From the NCBI GenBank assembly GCA_007922225.1, contig ML679966.1, positions 39,275,943 through 39,339,942 of the forward strand: 64,000 nt of DNA, given 5' to 3'. Below the pieces are notes generated by a model, which saw only the letters and a program-made list of their open reading frames with translations, did not search any database and was not told the origin of the DNA. The translations under genes were made by a program, and so were the position numbers. Origin of the DNA: Emydura subglobosa (lineage: Eukaryota; Chordata; Testudines; Chelidae). Positions 21,151-32,210 of this stretch are shown one piece after another (the first letter of the stretch is position 1; every line of letters begins with the position of its first letter).

Positions 21151-21620
21151 TTCAGCTCACCCCAACCCCTTCCTGTGCTTTGGCCTTCATACCTTCCTCC
21201 TGCTCCCATGGGTCTGTAGGTGGCACCTCACTTACCTCCCATTCTGCTTCTACACTGTATTTTTCCCCAACTGCTGTATCAACTGAAGGCTGAATGGGCC
21301 CCAAAGTTGCAAATGCTACAAAAAGGACCCACTTACATTAAATTCCAGCGAGTGTCATTCTGAGTCTCAGGCAGGCTGGCTGCTGAATGAACAGGCCACT
21401 GTCAGTGTGGAAACCAGGCCCCTATGGAGTCATCCATGCTAAAAGGGAATTTCCTGCACCAGCATGGACATAGATAGTGCCCGCTTTCTTCCAGTCAGTG
21501 GGGGGTGGGATGGGGAATGCATCAGCACTCATTGGCCCTCTAGCCCTTAAAGCCATACACACCTTTTCTGACAAGCCAGACAACGGCTCCCATTGCTTTA
21601 TGTGCAGTGAAGTCATTTGT
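21150..21620 (-). other. Possible gag-side tail of the Ngaro/DIRS-type element
   Basis: The segment 21616-21422 on the minus strand is open for 64 codons and lies where the gag end of this element should be. I do not recognise a motif in it. It may be element or host sequence. Confidence 0.3.
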
Positions 21621-22940
21621 AATATAGGCTAGTTCATCCATCCTTCAGTTGCACATTAGAAACTATAGCCAAACAGTATTGCCAGATCTTATTAATCAGA
21701 GATAAAAGGGCCAAATTCAAACTGACATAGTGGGTGTTTAATTTTAACCAATAATTGGAGTTGCACCCATTTATGCTAGCAGTGAATGTGTCCAAAGAAT
21801 AGAGAGAACCTAGAGTGACATTGGCTAAGAAAAGGGGATATGATACTGCACATAAGCAAGGAATTTTCTGCCTATGCGCAAAGATAAAATATGTAATTTC
21901 AAGGACTGACTTTTTCTGAGAACTCATCAGAGAAGCAGAAATGTACAGTGCTTAGTTGCAATGATGAGTTAGAAAGAAACAGAAAGCATTATCCGCCTGG
22001 TCCTTTCCAGAATTTAGCAACACTTCACATTGTTCCTAAAGACTAACATTCAAACTATTTTGGACAGCAGAGGCTTGAATAAATAGCAGGCGCATTGCAA
22101 ATTCTGCTGGTGAATTATTATCCAAGAATAAGTTCTGGATTCTGAAACTGAGAGCTGCCCAAGTACATGTGAGTACCACGTTAATCAATCATGAACATGA
22201 CAGCAGATCTCCAAGGTGCATGGATTGTACCTTCCTCTGAGCCGACTACAGACATTCAAATAATAGGCAATAATATTAGTATCCTTTTGGCTTCACTACA
22301 GAATCAGTTCAGTTTCATAGATAAATAAGCTATCAAACCATCTTCTAATTATACTGTATACATTCTGTATGAACCTGTTCTGTCCTCACTTACATGGACA
22401 CAGCTACCATTAATATCAATAGGCATTATGGATGGGATTCTGGAATGAGTCTAATGGCATTAGGAATTTGCAGGCTAGTTCTTTTATGTTCCTTTGAAAA
22501 ATTTGGTCAGACTAGTAAACTGCTGTTAAAGAATCGGAACTCTGGAAGGGAATTCAAAGACCGGGACTGCCAATAACTAATCATATCACAGAATGATACC
22601 AATTAGAAATGGTGAATATCTTCCATATTGAATATAAAATACAGTTATATTTTGAGATTTTCACTCTCAGATGCCCAAAGTTAGATATTTAAATGTAGGC
22701 ACCCAAGATTGGAAATGTTGGCCTCTGTGTACAAATGGTAAAGCAGTTTTTCTCATCTTTGATAAAGTGGAAGAGAAAAGATCTAATGAGGTGAGATTCA
22801 AAGAGTGATGGAAATGGAACAGCGCTGTGTAACTATTATCCAATTCCTGACCTCAATGAAAACGTCTCTCATGGAACATGTGTGATTAGTCAGAGAAAGG
22901 AAATGGTCTACAAATTAGAGTCAGAGAATTATGCTTAAAA
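21621..22940. other. No gene recognised
   Basis: No family seen in open frames 21634-21927 minus or 22394-22576 plus. The stretch 22650-22735 (GAGATTTTCACTCTCAGATG, then TAGGCACCCAAG) looks like a scrap of the GGCACCTAA MITE-like family. Confidence 0.45.
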
Positions 22941-22944
22941 ACAA

Positions 22945-23170
22945 GGAGAGAAAGGATTGTCCTGTGGTTAGAGCACTAGCCTACTACATGAGAGACTTGG
23001 GCTATATACATAGTACATAGACTTCCTGTATGACCGTGGGCAAGTCATATAGCTCCTCTCTGCTTTCTGTTCCCCATCTATAAAATGGGAAGAATGGCCT
23101 TTGCCTCACAGGGGTATTGTGAGGGATAAATACATTAAAAGATTGTGAGATGCTTTGAGACCTATTGCTG
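22945..23170 (+). repeat. tRNA-derived MIR/CORE-SINE-type repeat
   Basis: Head CCTGTGGTTAGAGCACTAGC resembles a pol III A box and tRNA start; then ACTTCCTGTATGACCGTGGG, CAAGTCATATAGCTCCTCTC, CCATCTATAAAATGGGAAG and CTCACAGGGGTATTGTGAGG, the standard order of this SINE family. The B box (GGTTCAAATCC) has decayed. Confidence 0.75.
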
Positions 23171-23469
23171 AAAAGCATTAAGAAATAGACATCACAACTC
23201 TGACTGAAAAAAGAGTGAAATTGTAAATCTTAGCTACTCAAAAGTTAGGCTGATTATCCATGTACATGCAAATGCAGGCAGAATCAAGATAAGGCATTCC
23301 AATGCATTATGTAGTATTCTCTCAACTCTTGAGAGTCTTTAGCCCTCCTGACAGCACATGTAGCCTTGACAATGTAAAATGATTCACAGTTGTCTTGTAT
23401 TTTGCATTTTACAGATTTTAGTGGCCCTAATCTCTGTAGTGCCTGGGTTCTTTACAGGAATTAAAATAC

Positions 23470-24105
23470 AGATTTCATAAGATCTGTAACTCTGTTGCAA
23501 AAAAAGCAAACATCATTCTGATGTGTATTAGCAGGACAAAACATGAGAAGTAATTCTTCTGCTCTACTCTGTGCTGCTTAGCCTCAACTGGAGTATTGTG
23601 TCCAGTTCTGGGAGCTACATTTCAGGAAAGATGTGGATGAATTGGAGAGAGTCCAGAGAAGAGCAACAAAAATGGTTAAAGGTTTAGAAAACATGACCTA
23701 TTAGGGAAGATTGAAAAAAACCGGGTGTGTTTAGTCTGGAGAAGACTGAGGGGGGACATAACATGTTTCAAGTACACAAAAGCTTGCTTCTTGGAGGAGG
23801 GAGGTAAATTGTTCTCCTTAACCTCTGAGGATAGGACAAGAAACAATGGGCTTAAATTGCAGCAAGGGTGGTGTAGATTTGACATTACGAAAAGCTTCCT
23901 AACTGTCAGGGTAGTTAAGCATTGGAATATATTGAGTAGGGAGGTTATGGAATCTCTATCGCTGGAGATTATTAAGAGCAGGTCAGACAAACACACATCA
24001 GGGATGTTCTAAATAATACTTAGCCCTGCCTTGAATGCAAGGGACTGGATTAGAAGACCTCTCAAGGTCCCTTCTAATCTACAAGTTTATGAAAATATAG
24101 GTCTA
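23470..24105 (+). mobile_element. CR1 LINE 3' half, sense
   Basis: Reads from GCAAAAAAAGCAAACATCAT through CTGGAGTATTGTGTCCAGTT to the 3' terminus GGACTGGATTAGAAGACCTC, CAAGGTCCCTTCTAATCTAC. Segment 23725-24012 is open in one frame: WRRLRGDITCFKYTKA, LFSLTSEDRTRNNGLKLQQG, FLTVRVVKHWNILSREVME, the CR1 ORF2 C-terminus. Upstream the frame breaks at CTATTAGGG (23697-23705). An A-run at 24107-24122 follows. It matches the commonest turtle CR1 text I know, so this copy is relatively young. Confidence 0.95.
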
Positions 24106-24544
24106 TAAAAAAAAAAAAAAACCTCAATAGAAACTGCGTTATCTTGCTCTCAAAAGCTTGATCAAATGTATGTTGTGCAAAGCTCATTCAACACCTAATC
24201 TTGTTGAAACTGCAGTCAGAAAGACTGCAGCAATAGCACTTAAAGACACATGAACTTCCTCTATCCATCATATGTTACATTTGAAGCTTAGTTAACAAAG
24301 ACCAATGATCCTCTGCTTTCATAGAATCTAAGTTGGCCAAGCAGAATTTCAATTTCATGCCAGCATGAATGCTGTCTTCCTGCTTAGTGCCTGGAAGATA
24401 GAAAAGCAGAACAAGAGGTCCTGATTTTTATTTAAAATGGCCTCAGTATGGTCTCTTGAGTGAGCAGCCAAAGAATTGTGCCTGTATTTTTCTGCCTATG
24501 GAAATATTATTACTTAGAGACTTGGTATTATACTATCTGTCCAC

Positions 24545-24930
24545 TATGATTAGAATTAGGATGGTTTTGTGGTAAAGGCCCTTGACTCAGAAGCAGAATA
24601 TGGGGGTTCAATACCCATCTCTACTGTGAATTTTTCTTTGTAACCTTTGGCAAGTTATTTGAGACTCCACTTCAAGAAAAGACTAAGCACGTGCTTAAGT
24701 ACCTTCCTGAATCAAGGCCATTATCTCTTTGACCCTCAATTCTCAATATAAAATATGTATACTACTACTTCCTTTCTCCCACCCTCTGTCTTTTATCTAT
24801 TTAAATTGTTCGTTCTTTAGGGTAGAGATTGTCTCTTACCTTGTGTTTGTACAGCTCATAGTAAAATGTGACCCTGATCTCAACTGGAACACAAATGCTA
24901 TTTTAATACAAATAAGAATAGGTCCTGACT
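24545..24930 (+). repeat. SINE-like repeat with GTCTCTTACxxTGTGTTTGTACAG tail
   Basis: The head (GTTTTGTGGTAAAGGCCC, GGGGGTTCAATACCCATC) looks like a degraded tRNA-type promoter with a B box GGTTCAATACC. The tail (GGGTAGAGATTGTCTCTTAC, TTGTGTTTGTACAGCTCAT, ATGTGACCCTGATCTCAACT, AATACAAATAAGAATA) matches a common sauropsid SINE/LINE tail. A CACGTGCTTAAGTACCTTCC scrap of another family lies at 24661-24720. Confidence 0.65.
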
Positions 24931-26155
24931 AATTTCCACACTTCCATGAACAGCAGAGAAAGAACCTCCGCCTCCTCTTTCACCTCAATAAAAGCAACAA
25001 AGCAAGATATAATAGTTTTCATTCTGGAATTTTAATGAGACTTTTCCATGCATTGACATGGATAAAATGTTTTGTTCAGTTGCAAGAAGCAAACTAAAAT
25101 GTGGCAGTTGTACTATTGCAATATTGTAAAGTAGATGCATTGGCCTCTGAAGCAAAATTAGCTGTTAACTCTCCATTTTCTACTGTTTGCTGTAGCTTTG
25201 AACCCTATTGCATTAAAAATATATGGGTTTTGCAGTAACTTTACTGTGACAGAGTGAATTCCTGCTCCTGTCTTCTCTTCAGTATACAGACTATTTAGAA
25301 GCCTTTTGTGTTTAAAGACCACTATGTAGTTTCTTTACTTTGCTCTTCCCACCACCTTTATTGAATCATTTACCACATCCATTACGGCATCCACCACATC
25401 CCTTGGCCAAAGACTGGCAAAGGAAGAGATTGTTCTACCTGGATATCCTTCTTGGTTCTGATTCTGCTAACCTCCCTCACTTCTCAGCACTTCCTTTCTG
25501 TGCTTTCTTCTACCTTCTGGATCAATTAGCTCTTTTGTTCTTCCCAGCCCATGTTAATTCACTAATTAGACACCATCAGGTCCACTCTGGGCTGAATTAA
25601 TTGGTGTTTAAGTGATCAGAGTGAAGGCTCAGCTGTTGGTTCCCAGAACTCGGTCACATATACACAGAAGCAATCTTCTTCACATTATCCTGATCAAAGG
25701 TCTCACCTTTTTTAATCTATAAAGCCAAATGATCAAGAATCAGATGCATTTATTTGTTTTTACATTTCTAGCATTTAGATCTGATTAAGTAAATACACAG
25801 TACTGGTATGTTCAAAAAGAATATAGCAACTTAAGACGGCTTCTATAAAATAGTTTATTTTTAATTAGCACGATCAAAGCTGCAGTTGACAATTTAGCTT
25901 TCAATATCTCAGCACCAGATAATTTTACGATGATTTTCCCATTTAATTAAATATGAAAAGAGCTTTTATGACAGTGGTAACTATAGAAAACTTAGGTCAT
26001 ATAGCGGCATTTCCCTTTTAATAAATGGGAATATGATTTGATAATGGATAGTAGTAGTTCTCAGACACATTAAGCACATTAGATTAGCAGTGAAATTGTA
26101 CGGACTGATGGTAATCTAAACCTATTTTGTCCTCCTAAACTCTTACAATTCCTGT
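24931..26155. other. No gene recognised
   Basis: No coding family or clear repeat. Open frame 25340-25600 is Pro/Leu-rich low-complexity and judged chance. Confidence 0.45.
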
Positions 26156-26158
26156 TCT

Positions 26159-26640
26159 TTGTTACCATTGATGTCACCTCCATCCTACCTGTCATGCAGG
26201 CTTGCAGCATACCATGTCTTTGCCCCTCTTCTCCAATATCTAAGCTGTGACAATATCCTTATGTTTCTATCTTTGTATCATGTCTCTATTCCTATGATTA
26301 AGGTATGGGCAAGTAATTTAATCAGTTCCCATCTAGACTATTGTATTCTCCTTCCTACTGCTCTTCCTGACACCCTCTTGGCCCCCATTCAGTCTTAAAA
26401 GTGCTGTTAAAATACTCTTGGTTGCCTACCATTATTACCAAGTGACCCTCATCTTTGAATCCGTCCAGTGATTACTATTTGCTGTGTATAAATTTAAATG
26501 TATTCTCATGTTTAAGGCCCTGAGTCATTTAACTCCTGACTACAACTCCAGCCTTGTCTCTTCTTCCTGTTTCTCCTTTCTTTTATTATTCCAACTACCC
26601 CCTCCATCTCCTACCAAACACATTGTGTCTTCACAATTCA
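26159..26640 (+). mobile_element. L2-like LINE RT fragment, sense
   Basis: Plus-strand frames read VWASNLISSHLDYCILLPTA, LPDTLLAPIQS and, further on, YKFKCILMFKALSHLTPDYN: the late-RT pattern SRLDYCNxLLxxLP, LQxVQNxAAR, FKxLLxxFKALxxLxPxYL of L2/L3-group LINEs. Frameshifts separate the pieces. The family call is from these short motifs only; a distant CR1 subfamily is the alternative. Confidence 0.55.
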
Positions 26641-26644
26641 CCTA

Positions 26645-26671
26645 TTATATATATATATATATATATATATT
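26645..26671. repeat. (TA)n microsatellite
   Basis: About thirteen TA units at the end of the L2-like fragment, a usual spot for simple repeats to grow at LINE 3' ends. Confidence 0.95.
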
Positions 26672-26694
26672 ATATCACATCCACTACCATAGAA

Positions 26695-26870
26695 CCGGAG
26701 TACCTTGCAGTCTAATACGTTTATCCTCACAACATCCCTGTGAGGTAGGGAAGTGTTATTATCACCATTTTACAGATGAGGAACTGAGGCACCGAGAGTC
26801 AAATCAATGGGTTTTGCACTGTGCCCTGAAAGCTATTCAAATCGGTGGCAGAATTCCCCGCTATTTCATG
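26695..26870 (+). repeat. MIR/L2-type old repeat
   Basis: GCAGTCTAATACGTTTATCC, TCACAACATCCCTGTGAGG, TAGGGAAGTGTTATTATCAC, CATTTTACAGATGAGGAACT, GAGGCACCGAGAG: near-textbook text of the CORE-SINE/L2 family found throughout amniotes. Confidence 0.85.
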
Positions 26871-28250
26871 TAACAGTGTTTTGAGCATGAGTTCTTGACT
26901 GGCTGATTTTAGAGGCAAAGAATAAAAAAGTTCCAGAGGCTGTTCAAGAAGTATGTCCATTGTTTTTTCAGTTCTCCATATAATTACCTTGTAGTTTGAT
27001 GCTACAGCCAACTTGGCCTCCAAGCATTCAAAGGAGTGTTGAATTAGAAAGCAATTCTTTGAGAAAATAGAAAGCATGACAGCCAGAACATTCACCCTGA
27101 AAATCCTCAGGCTGTTTGATCAGATACAGATTTGAACATTGAGACCTCTGAACTACTGAAATTTTAGATTCTTAGCTCTGGAAGAAATCTTGGAGGATTA
27201 GCCGCTGTATTTCCTATTGCATTTATCACAGTGATTGTCCATGCAAGAAGTCTTCTCTTATGTACTTTTTTTTTAAAAAAATCAGGCGTGTAATAAGTAC
27301 TAAAGAGAAACATTTACAGTGTCATCAATAAAGCAAAGCAACAAAGTTAGCTGGAGGCCTACGAATCAATTCACATGACTAAATCCTACCCTATATTACA
27401 TGGGTGCACTGGAGACTGGCGAAGCTGTGTGGAGGTGTTTCCCTTTAGTGCACCCACATAAAATAGCTGCAAGGCAAATTTCCTGTGTATTCTGCATTGC
27501 TCAGGAAAGTAGTACTAAGGAAGCTCATCTTCTGTGCCTGCAAAGGTATGGACTCTGCTGCTGCTGGCAGAAAACATGGCTACCTTATTCCCAGCATATA
27601 TTTTTCAATGTGCAGCACATTGGCCAGGGGCACACATGGTTTTACTGTGGGCCAACCTGCTGTACCAGAAGAAGATCCTGGGTCACATGAGTGGTCAGCA
27701 TCCCTTGACTCCAACCCTACATCCCCATGCATAGCTCTGTGCCAAGCGAATAGTTTTACCCACAACTTCTGGGCCTGCTTTCCCCAGAGCTCAGGGACTA
27801 CTGCCTGCTAAAATCCTCTGGGATTTTATAAGCAACTCTTAAAAGGACAGCAAGGTACCTCAAACAAGGTACAGTAACTATAACCCTCACCAAACTTATT
27901 TTTCTGCTTCAAGAAAATGTAGAGTCTGAATTTTAGCTGAAGTTTTCAGCCAGCCATTATAGCTGAACAGCAAACACCACTGATTTGATCAATTTAATGT
28001 ACCCTCTTTCCCCCCCTCCACACACGAAAGCTTACTATATTTACTTCAACTAGAAGTATGATGTGGAACCATTGCCATAGAAATAGCAATAAATAATCAC
28101 ACCACCACCAAGTTAAAATGACTACTTTGAAGTATTTGCATTTGTTTGTTCATTTAATGACTATATTATTTCAAGACATAATTGAATTTCTTTGTGACCT
28201 CAAAGCATAACAATAATCTAAAGAACAAGACAAATAGATACATTTGTACA
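26871..28250. other. No gene recognised
   Basis: Three overlapping plus frames at 27400-27811 attract attention but encode no recognised motif and look like one GC-richer patch read three ways. Nothing else stands out. Confidence 0.45.
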
Positions 28251-28254
28251 GAAA

Positions 28255-28674
28255 TCATTGAAATGTAACGGCACTTGTGACATTTCCAGTCAACATCTTG
28301 TTTATTATTTTGATCTCTGAGAGTGGATGGGCTGTACTCAGTTCTGTGCAGTGAAGATTGTTCTGACTATAGACACAGTTGACTGTGCAGCAACCCCTAC
28401 TGGTACAGGCACAAATAAGGTCTTGTAAAAGCCCAGATGCCTCTAGAACCTTAAAGAATAAGAAGTTATCTACGTTTTTTCCATCCATGTTGCAGTGGTG
28501 ATCTAACATCTGCTTTACCTTTGTGCAAAGGCATCCAAATCTTTGTTTTCCAAGATAATTTTTGACCTGCTCTTCATACCTCACATGGTAGGAGTTTGAC
28601 CAGAGCAAGAAAGAAGGAAATCTGAATTGCTTGCACCTCAATCTGTCTGTCAAAAAGGACAAATAACTGGCCAT
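28255..28674 (-). pseudogene. C-terminal CxC cysteine-cluster segment of the above family
   Basis: The longest open piece of the copy (139 codons). Residues 1-45 contain LSFLTDRLRCKQFRFPSFLL and YEEQVKNYLG, where family members have an Arg/Gln-rich helix; residues 86-111 hold seven cysteines as CxC-x4-CC-x3-C-x8-C, then CTEL. In relatives I recall CxC-x4-C-x4-CxC-x6-C-x3-C, typical of a zinc cluster; here one expected Cys is Tyr (NCVYS) and the final C is lost. It sits in a different frame from the LTGCD segment upstream. Confidence 0.7.
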
Positions 28675-30905
28675 ACAGCACTGCTACCACCTTCCTTGCT
28701 GCAGAAATTGCATCTTGTCTGTCACCCTCTTCCTATCTGACAAGATCTCTGAAGGGGGTAAGCTCCCTTTGTTTTGACAACATTAAATAGATTTTCCATA
28801 TCCGTCCTCAATACCATATAGATACATGAGCCACATCTTGTTAATTCATGTACAGCATTAAGTATGTTGCTTGAACCCAGGAGTGAGAGCACCACAATGG
28901 CATGCACAGGTATGAAGCAACATTTGTCAGTTGTTCTGGTAAAGGGGCTTGTTTCAATCCACATGTTATCTGTATTCCATTTTTGGGAAGTATGGAGCAT
29001 CAAATGACCTATTACTACGGTTCCTTTGCGGGTCTCTGTCACATACAACATACAGAAGGATCCCTTGTGTCTGCTTCCTCTTCATTCTTGGGCTTCAGCA
29101 CCTCTGCTGGTGATGGACTTTGCTACTTCATAACTGGGAAAGCCTCCAGCAGGGAGTGTGTGTTGGGTGTGATCCTACACTCAAGTGCATTTTGAACCAT
29201 ATATTCAGAAAGGGATTTTACAAGCAGCTGGTATTTTGGTATAATTTTGGTATTGGTAGGATATCATGAGGTAGTAGTTTTAAAAGGCACCAGGAAAGGT
29301 CTGGGAAAGCATTCATCTGTAGATAACGAGTTTATTTTTTTAAGTACTTTTTCGTGGAAAGTCAATTATGGATGTGTTCTAGGTTTTTCTAGTTCTGAAC
29401 ACTGCATAAGAGACTAATTGTCCAGAGAGAAAACGTGACTTTTCCACACTTCAGTGATGTTTCTTGTTATATTGGAATATATGCAGACTTTTCTTGAAAT
29501 ACCATTTCTAGCCATTGAATGAAAGGTACTCTTTCCATTAGCGATCTCTGTGTTGATGTCTATATGATCATCTCCTTCATGGATGAGTTTTCCACCACCA
29601 TGAAGTGGTATAATTCCATTTGGAATGAATACAACTCCCTGGAGTCTTTTTATTTGTCTTTGCAGCAATAGTGATGCACATCCTCAACTCATCATAATAG
29701 ATGGAGAATGCATTAAGGTGTACTATGTCAATTAAACTGCAAGACCCAAACTCACCATGTAGTTGTGCAAAATTACCTAGTGGTAATTTTGGAACAGTTA
29801 AAAAAACTATACACTCTGTAATTCAGATGTAATTTCTTTGAATGTCTTCTGATGAGGATATTTATTGCTGGCTGAAATTATATGCCTCCTAATCGAGCAG
29901 AAGAAACTCTTGTACCAATTGGGGCACAAAAGTAGCTGATCTCTGTAAACAGCAATCAACTAGCTTTGGATAATATTCAGATGCTTTCATTTTGGCCATT
30001 TCAGACCAAAGGGTTGAAGCAGCATTATACAAAGCCACTTGTTCATCAGGCTCACTCTCGAGAAGAACACCCACAAAATATTTGGATGACTTAAACTTCC
30101 TGCTTCTGATTACTAGCAGCTCTGACACCAACAGCTAATGTTATTATTCTGCATAGAACTATGGTAGACTTGCCATGTCAATCCTGTGAATGATATTCCA
30201 GAACCATATAGTGTTTCTTGCCCATCATTTGCTACTGGAATATCTAGCAGTTTCTAATCTGAGGGAACTAGGGCTTTATATCTTTGTAGCAACTTGGACA
30301 GGAGAAGAGCCTTCTTCTTTTATATAAGATCATTGTCTCTCTTCAATCAACTGAAAAAGTGCAATGTCATAAGGTAACTATTACTGCAGTGTAACTAGGT
30401 TTTTTTTTAAGATTCACTTTACTCAAATAGAAGATAAGTATGCTAAATGATAAAGTAAATTCCTACCAATCAAGTCTTCCATAGACATTATGCGCAACAT
30501 CTCCTCATTGAAGTGCTGTCTTAAACTGGTTGCTTTCTCAAATTGTTTCTATTTTAAAAGTTTGTGTGCTTTTCTCAAGCAAACAATGCAACAGGACCAG
30601 TTGCTGGAGGATGTGCTTACTCTGTTGGTTATAGCCTCATGTTCACCTGCTTCTATCTGATCGGATTCAGGGTCTGTTTTCTTTCCTGAGTTCAATACAA
30701 CATTGACATGGGCCAAATTCAGCTCACATATGTATTTCTGAAAGCAACCTCTGTGATAGACTATTGATGGCACATCATCTAACTAGAAATCTCATTCAGT
30801 AGCCACCAATACAATTAATTTCTCCTGGCTTCTGCTGCTAGCATCACAGAATTCTGACCAGCGCTGGTGGCTTTTGACAATTTTGCATTTTTTTAATTTT
30901 CTTTT
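28255..30905 (-). pseudogene. Decayed copy of an uncharacterised Cys-rich multi-domain protein family (EEADTR / LTGCD / CxC type)
   Basis: Minus-strand colinear remains of one long protein, about 2.6 kb with no visible introns. In order: QRWSEFC and VPSIVYHRGCFQKYICEL (about 30860-30725), a C-C-x2-C cluster SCCIVC (30593-30579), EQVALYNAASTLWSEM with FVPQLVQEFL (30050-29890), NFAQLHGEFGS and YYDELRMC (about 29790-29690), PNGIIPLHGGGKLIHEGDDH with IDINT and TFHSMAR (29620-29505), NEEEADTR (29090-29063), VVIGHLMLHTSQKW, CCFIPVHAI, NAVHELTRCGS (28865-28824), and a C-terminal LICACTSRGCCTVNC with NNLHCTEL (28413-28340). I recall this motif order from unnamed multi-copy predicted proteins of cnidarians, fishes and other animals; I know of no established function or transposon name. 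EEADTR followed by a hydrophobic strand suggests a nuclease-like fold, but that is inference. Stops and frame changes separate every block, so it is a pseudogene. Confidence 0.72.
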
Positions 30906-31990
30906 CATAGTTTGTGGAGAGTCTTTTACTTTGATGTAAGCTTTAAAGGGCTTATGTCCTCTATATGCCTTAATATACTATAGCTTCCTTTTAGAGGTAA
31001 AATTCCTAAAGTATGTTGTTAGCCTTATTATCATCACCATTTTTCATTTTATATAAGTATGCAAACTTATGCTAAATTAGACCTATATGTTAGTATCAAA
31101 ATTTTCTTGTTTAGTGAGTACTTTGACTGAAGCCCAATATGAAGCTGTATTTTCATCTCTAACACTAATATTGACCTGTGCATAAGTATCTCTGTATTAA
31201 AACGCTAGTTTATAGAATATTTCAAAGGCTAGTACTGCATGCAGAGGCAATTACAAAATTTAAACCAACCAGGCAGACTATATGCTATTGCTTCTAGTAA
31301 AGCTTACAAAGAAAGAACCATTACTTTAGGAATTCATGTACATCTATATCTATCCACTATGCAGTACAAACTGCGGACATGCAATTTGTTGCTACTCATG
31401 TAGAACCTGCATTGAGAGATTGAGCTGTTCAGCAAATTTCAATTGAAAATATAAAAAATGATAATATGTGAGATACTTTCACAATTAAGAATTTGCAGTG
31501 TGAGAATATTTCACATTAGTATGTTGCAAAGCACTGATATTTGCCATTCAATCATTTCTGAAAAAAGAGCTTGCCCCTGGCAAAACCAATACAAATCTTT
31601 TCATGCATTGATAGCTTTGACCAATAAGGACCACACTAAGCTGTTGAAGTTAACAGACCGAAAAAACGGTAGGTCAGTCAGTCATCTTGCAGTGTTTCTG
31701 GAACTGCGTAAAAAAGAAACTATTCATTTTGGGTACTATTGTTTCACCTCACCCACATGCTTACAACACCACTTGACAGTTCCACATCATCCTCACCTAA
31801 ACAGACATAAAATAAGCTTTTAAATAATACTGATGTAGGTATGTGTAAGGTATGTACATGAAACTCCAAAAACATGGCCCTTTTTGGAGAATTGTTACAT
31901 GCCTATTCTCTCTCATCTGGTTCACCTAATAATTTAATTTACGATGGATGTCCTTGTAATTAATTTAATTACACAAATTACATACAAATT
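30906..31990. other. No gene recognised
   Basis: AT-rich; the open frame 31458-31823 shows no family motif. It is possible that the amino-terminal end of the 28-31 kb protein copy extends here, but I could not read it. Confidence 0.4.
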
Positions 31991-31994
31991 TGGA

Positions 31995-32210
31995 CTTCCC
32001 TCATTTTTTTCAGTGAAGGATCTCAAAGCACTATACATATCCATTCACTAAAGTCTTATCAAACCTGTTAGGCAAAGTTGTAAATATAATGATTTATATT
32101 TAGCAGATAGGGATCCTAAAGAACCGAGCTACTAAATACCTTGTTTAAGTCAGTAAATTGCATAGTTGGAAACAGAATTCAGGAGTCCAGACTAACTATT
32201 CCGTCGCAAA
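31995..32210 (+). repeat. MIR/L2-type old repeat
   Basis: GGATCTCAAAGCACTATACA, TTAGCAGATAGGGATCC and ACAGAATTCAGGAGTCCAGA with CTAACTATTCC follow the L2/MIR-type order (CTCAAAGCGCTTTACA ... CAGATGGGGAAACT ... AACCCAGGAGTCCTGACTCC). Strongly decayed. Confidence 0.6.

Larger units (their letters stand above)
17276..21620 (-). mobile_element. Ngaro/DIRS-type retroelement: RT, RNase H, tyrosine recombinase, SGNH domain
   Basis: A large decayed element read right to left. In order on the minus strand: possible gag tail (21620-21150), RT (about 21150-20290), an inserted CR1 3' end (20285-19963), RNase H (19750-19320), tyrosine recombinase (19260-18420), SGNH-hydrolase-like domain (18400-17640) and a 3' non-coding end (17640-17276) with AATAAAG on the minus strand. 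RNase H runs almost directly into the recombinase, leaving no room for the methyltransferase of DIRS1; that and the SGNH domain favour a Ngaro-like element. SGNH domains in Ngaro elements are known. Frameshifts and stops occur in every domain. Terminal repeats could not be paired inside the window. Confidence 0.78.

Noticed and set aside
27400..27811. Three overlapping plus frames of 66-108 codons
   Set aside because: Three frames open at once point to composition, not coding; no domain seen in any of them.
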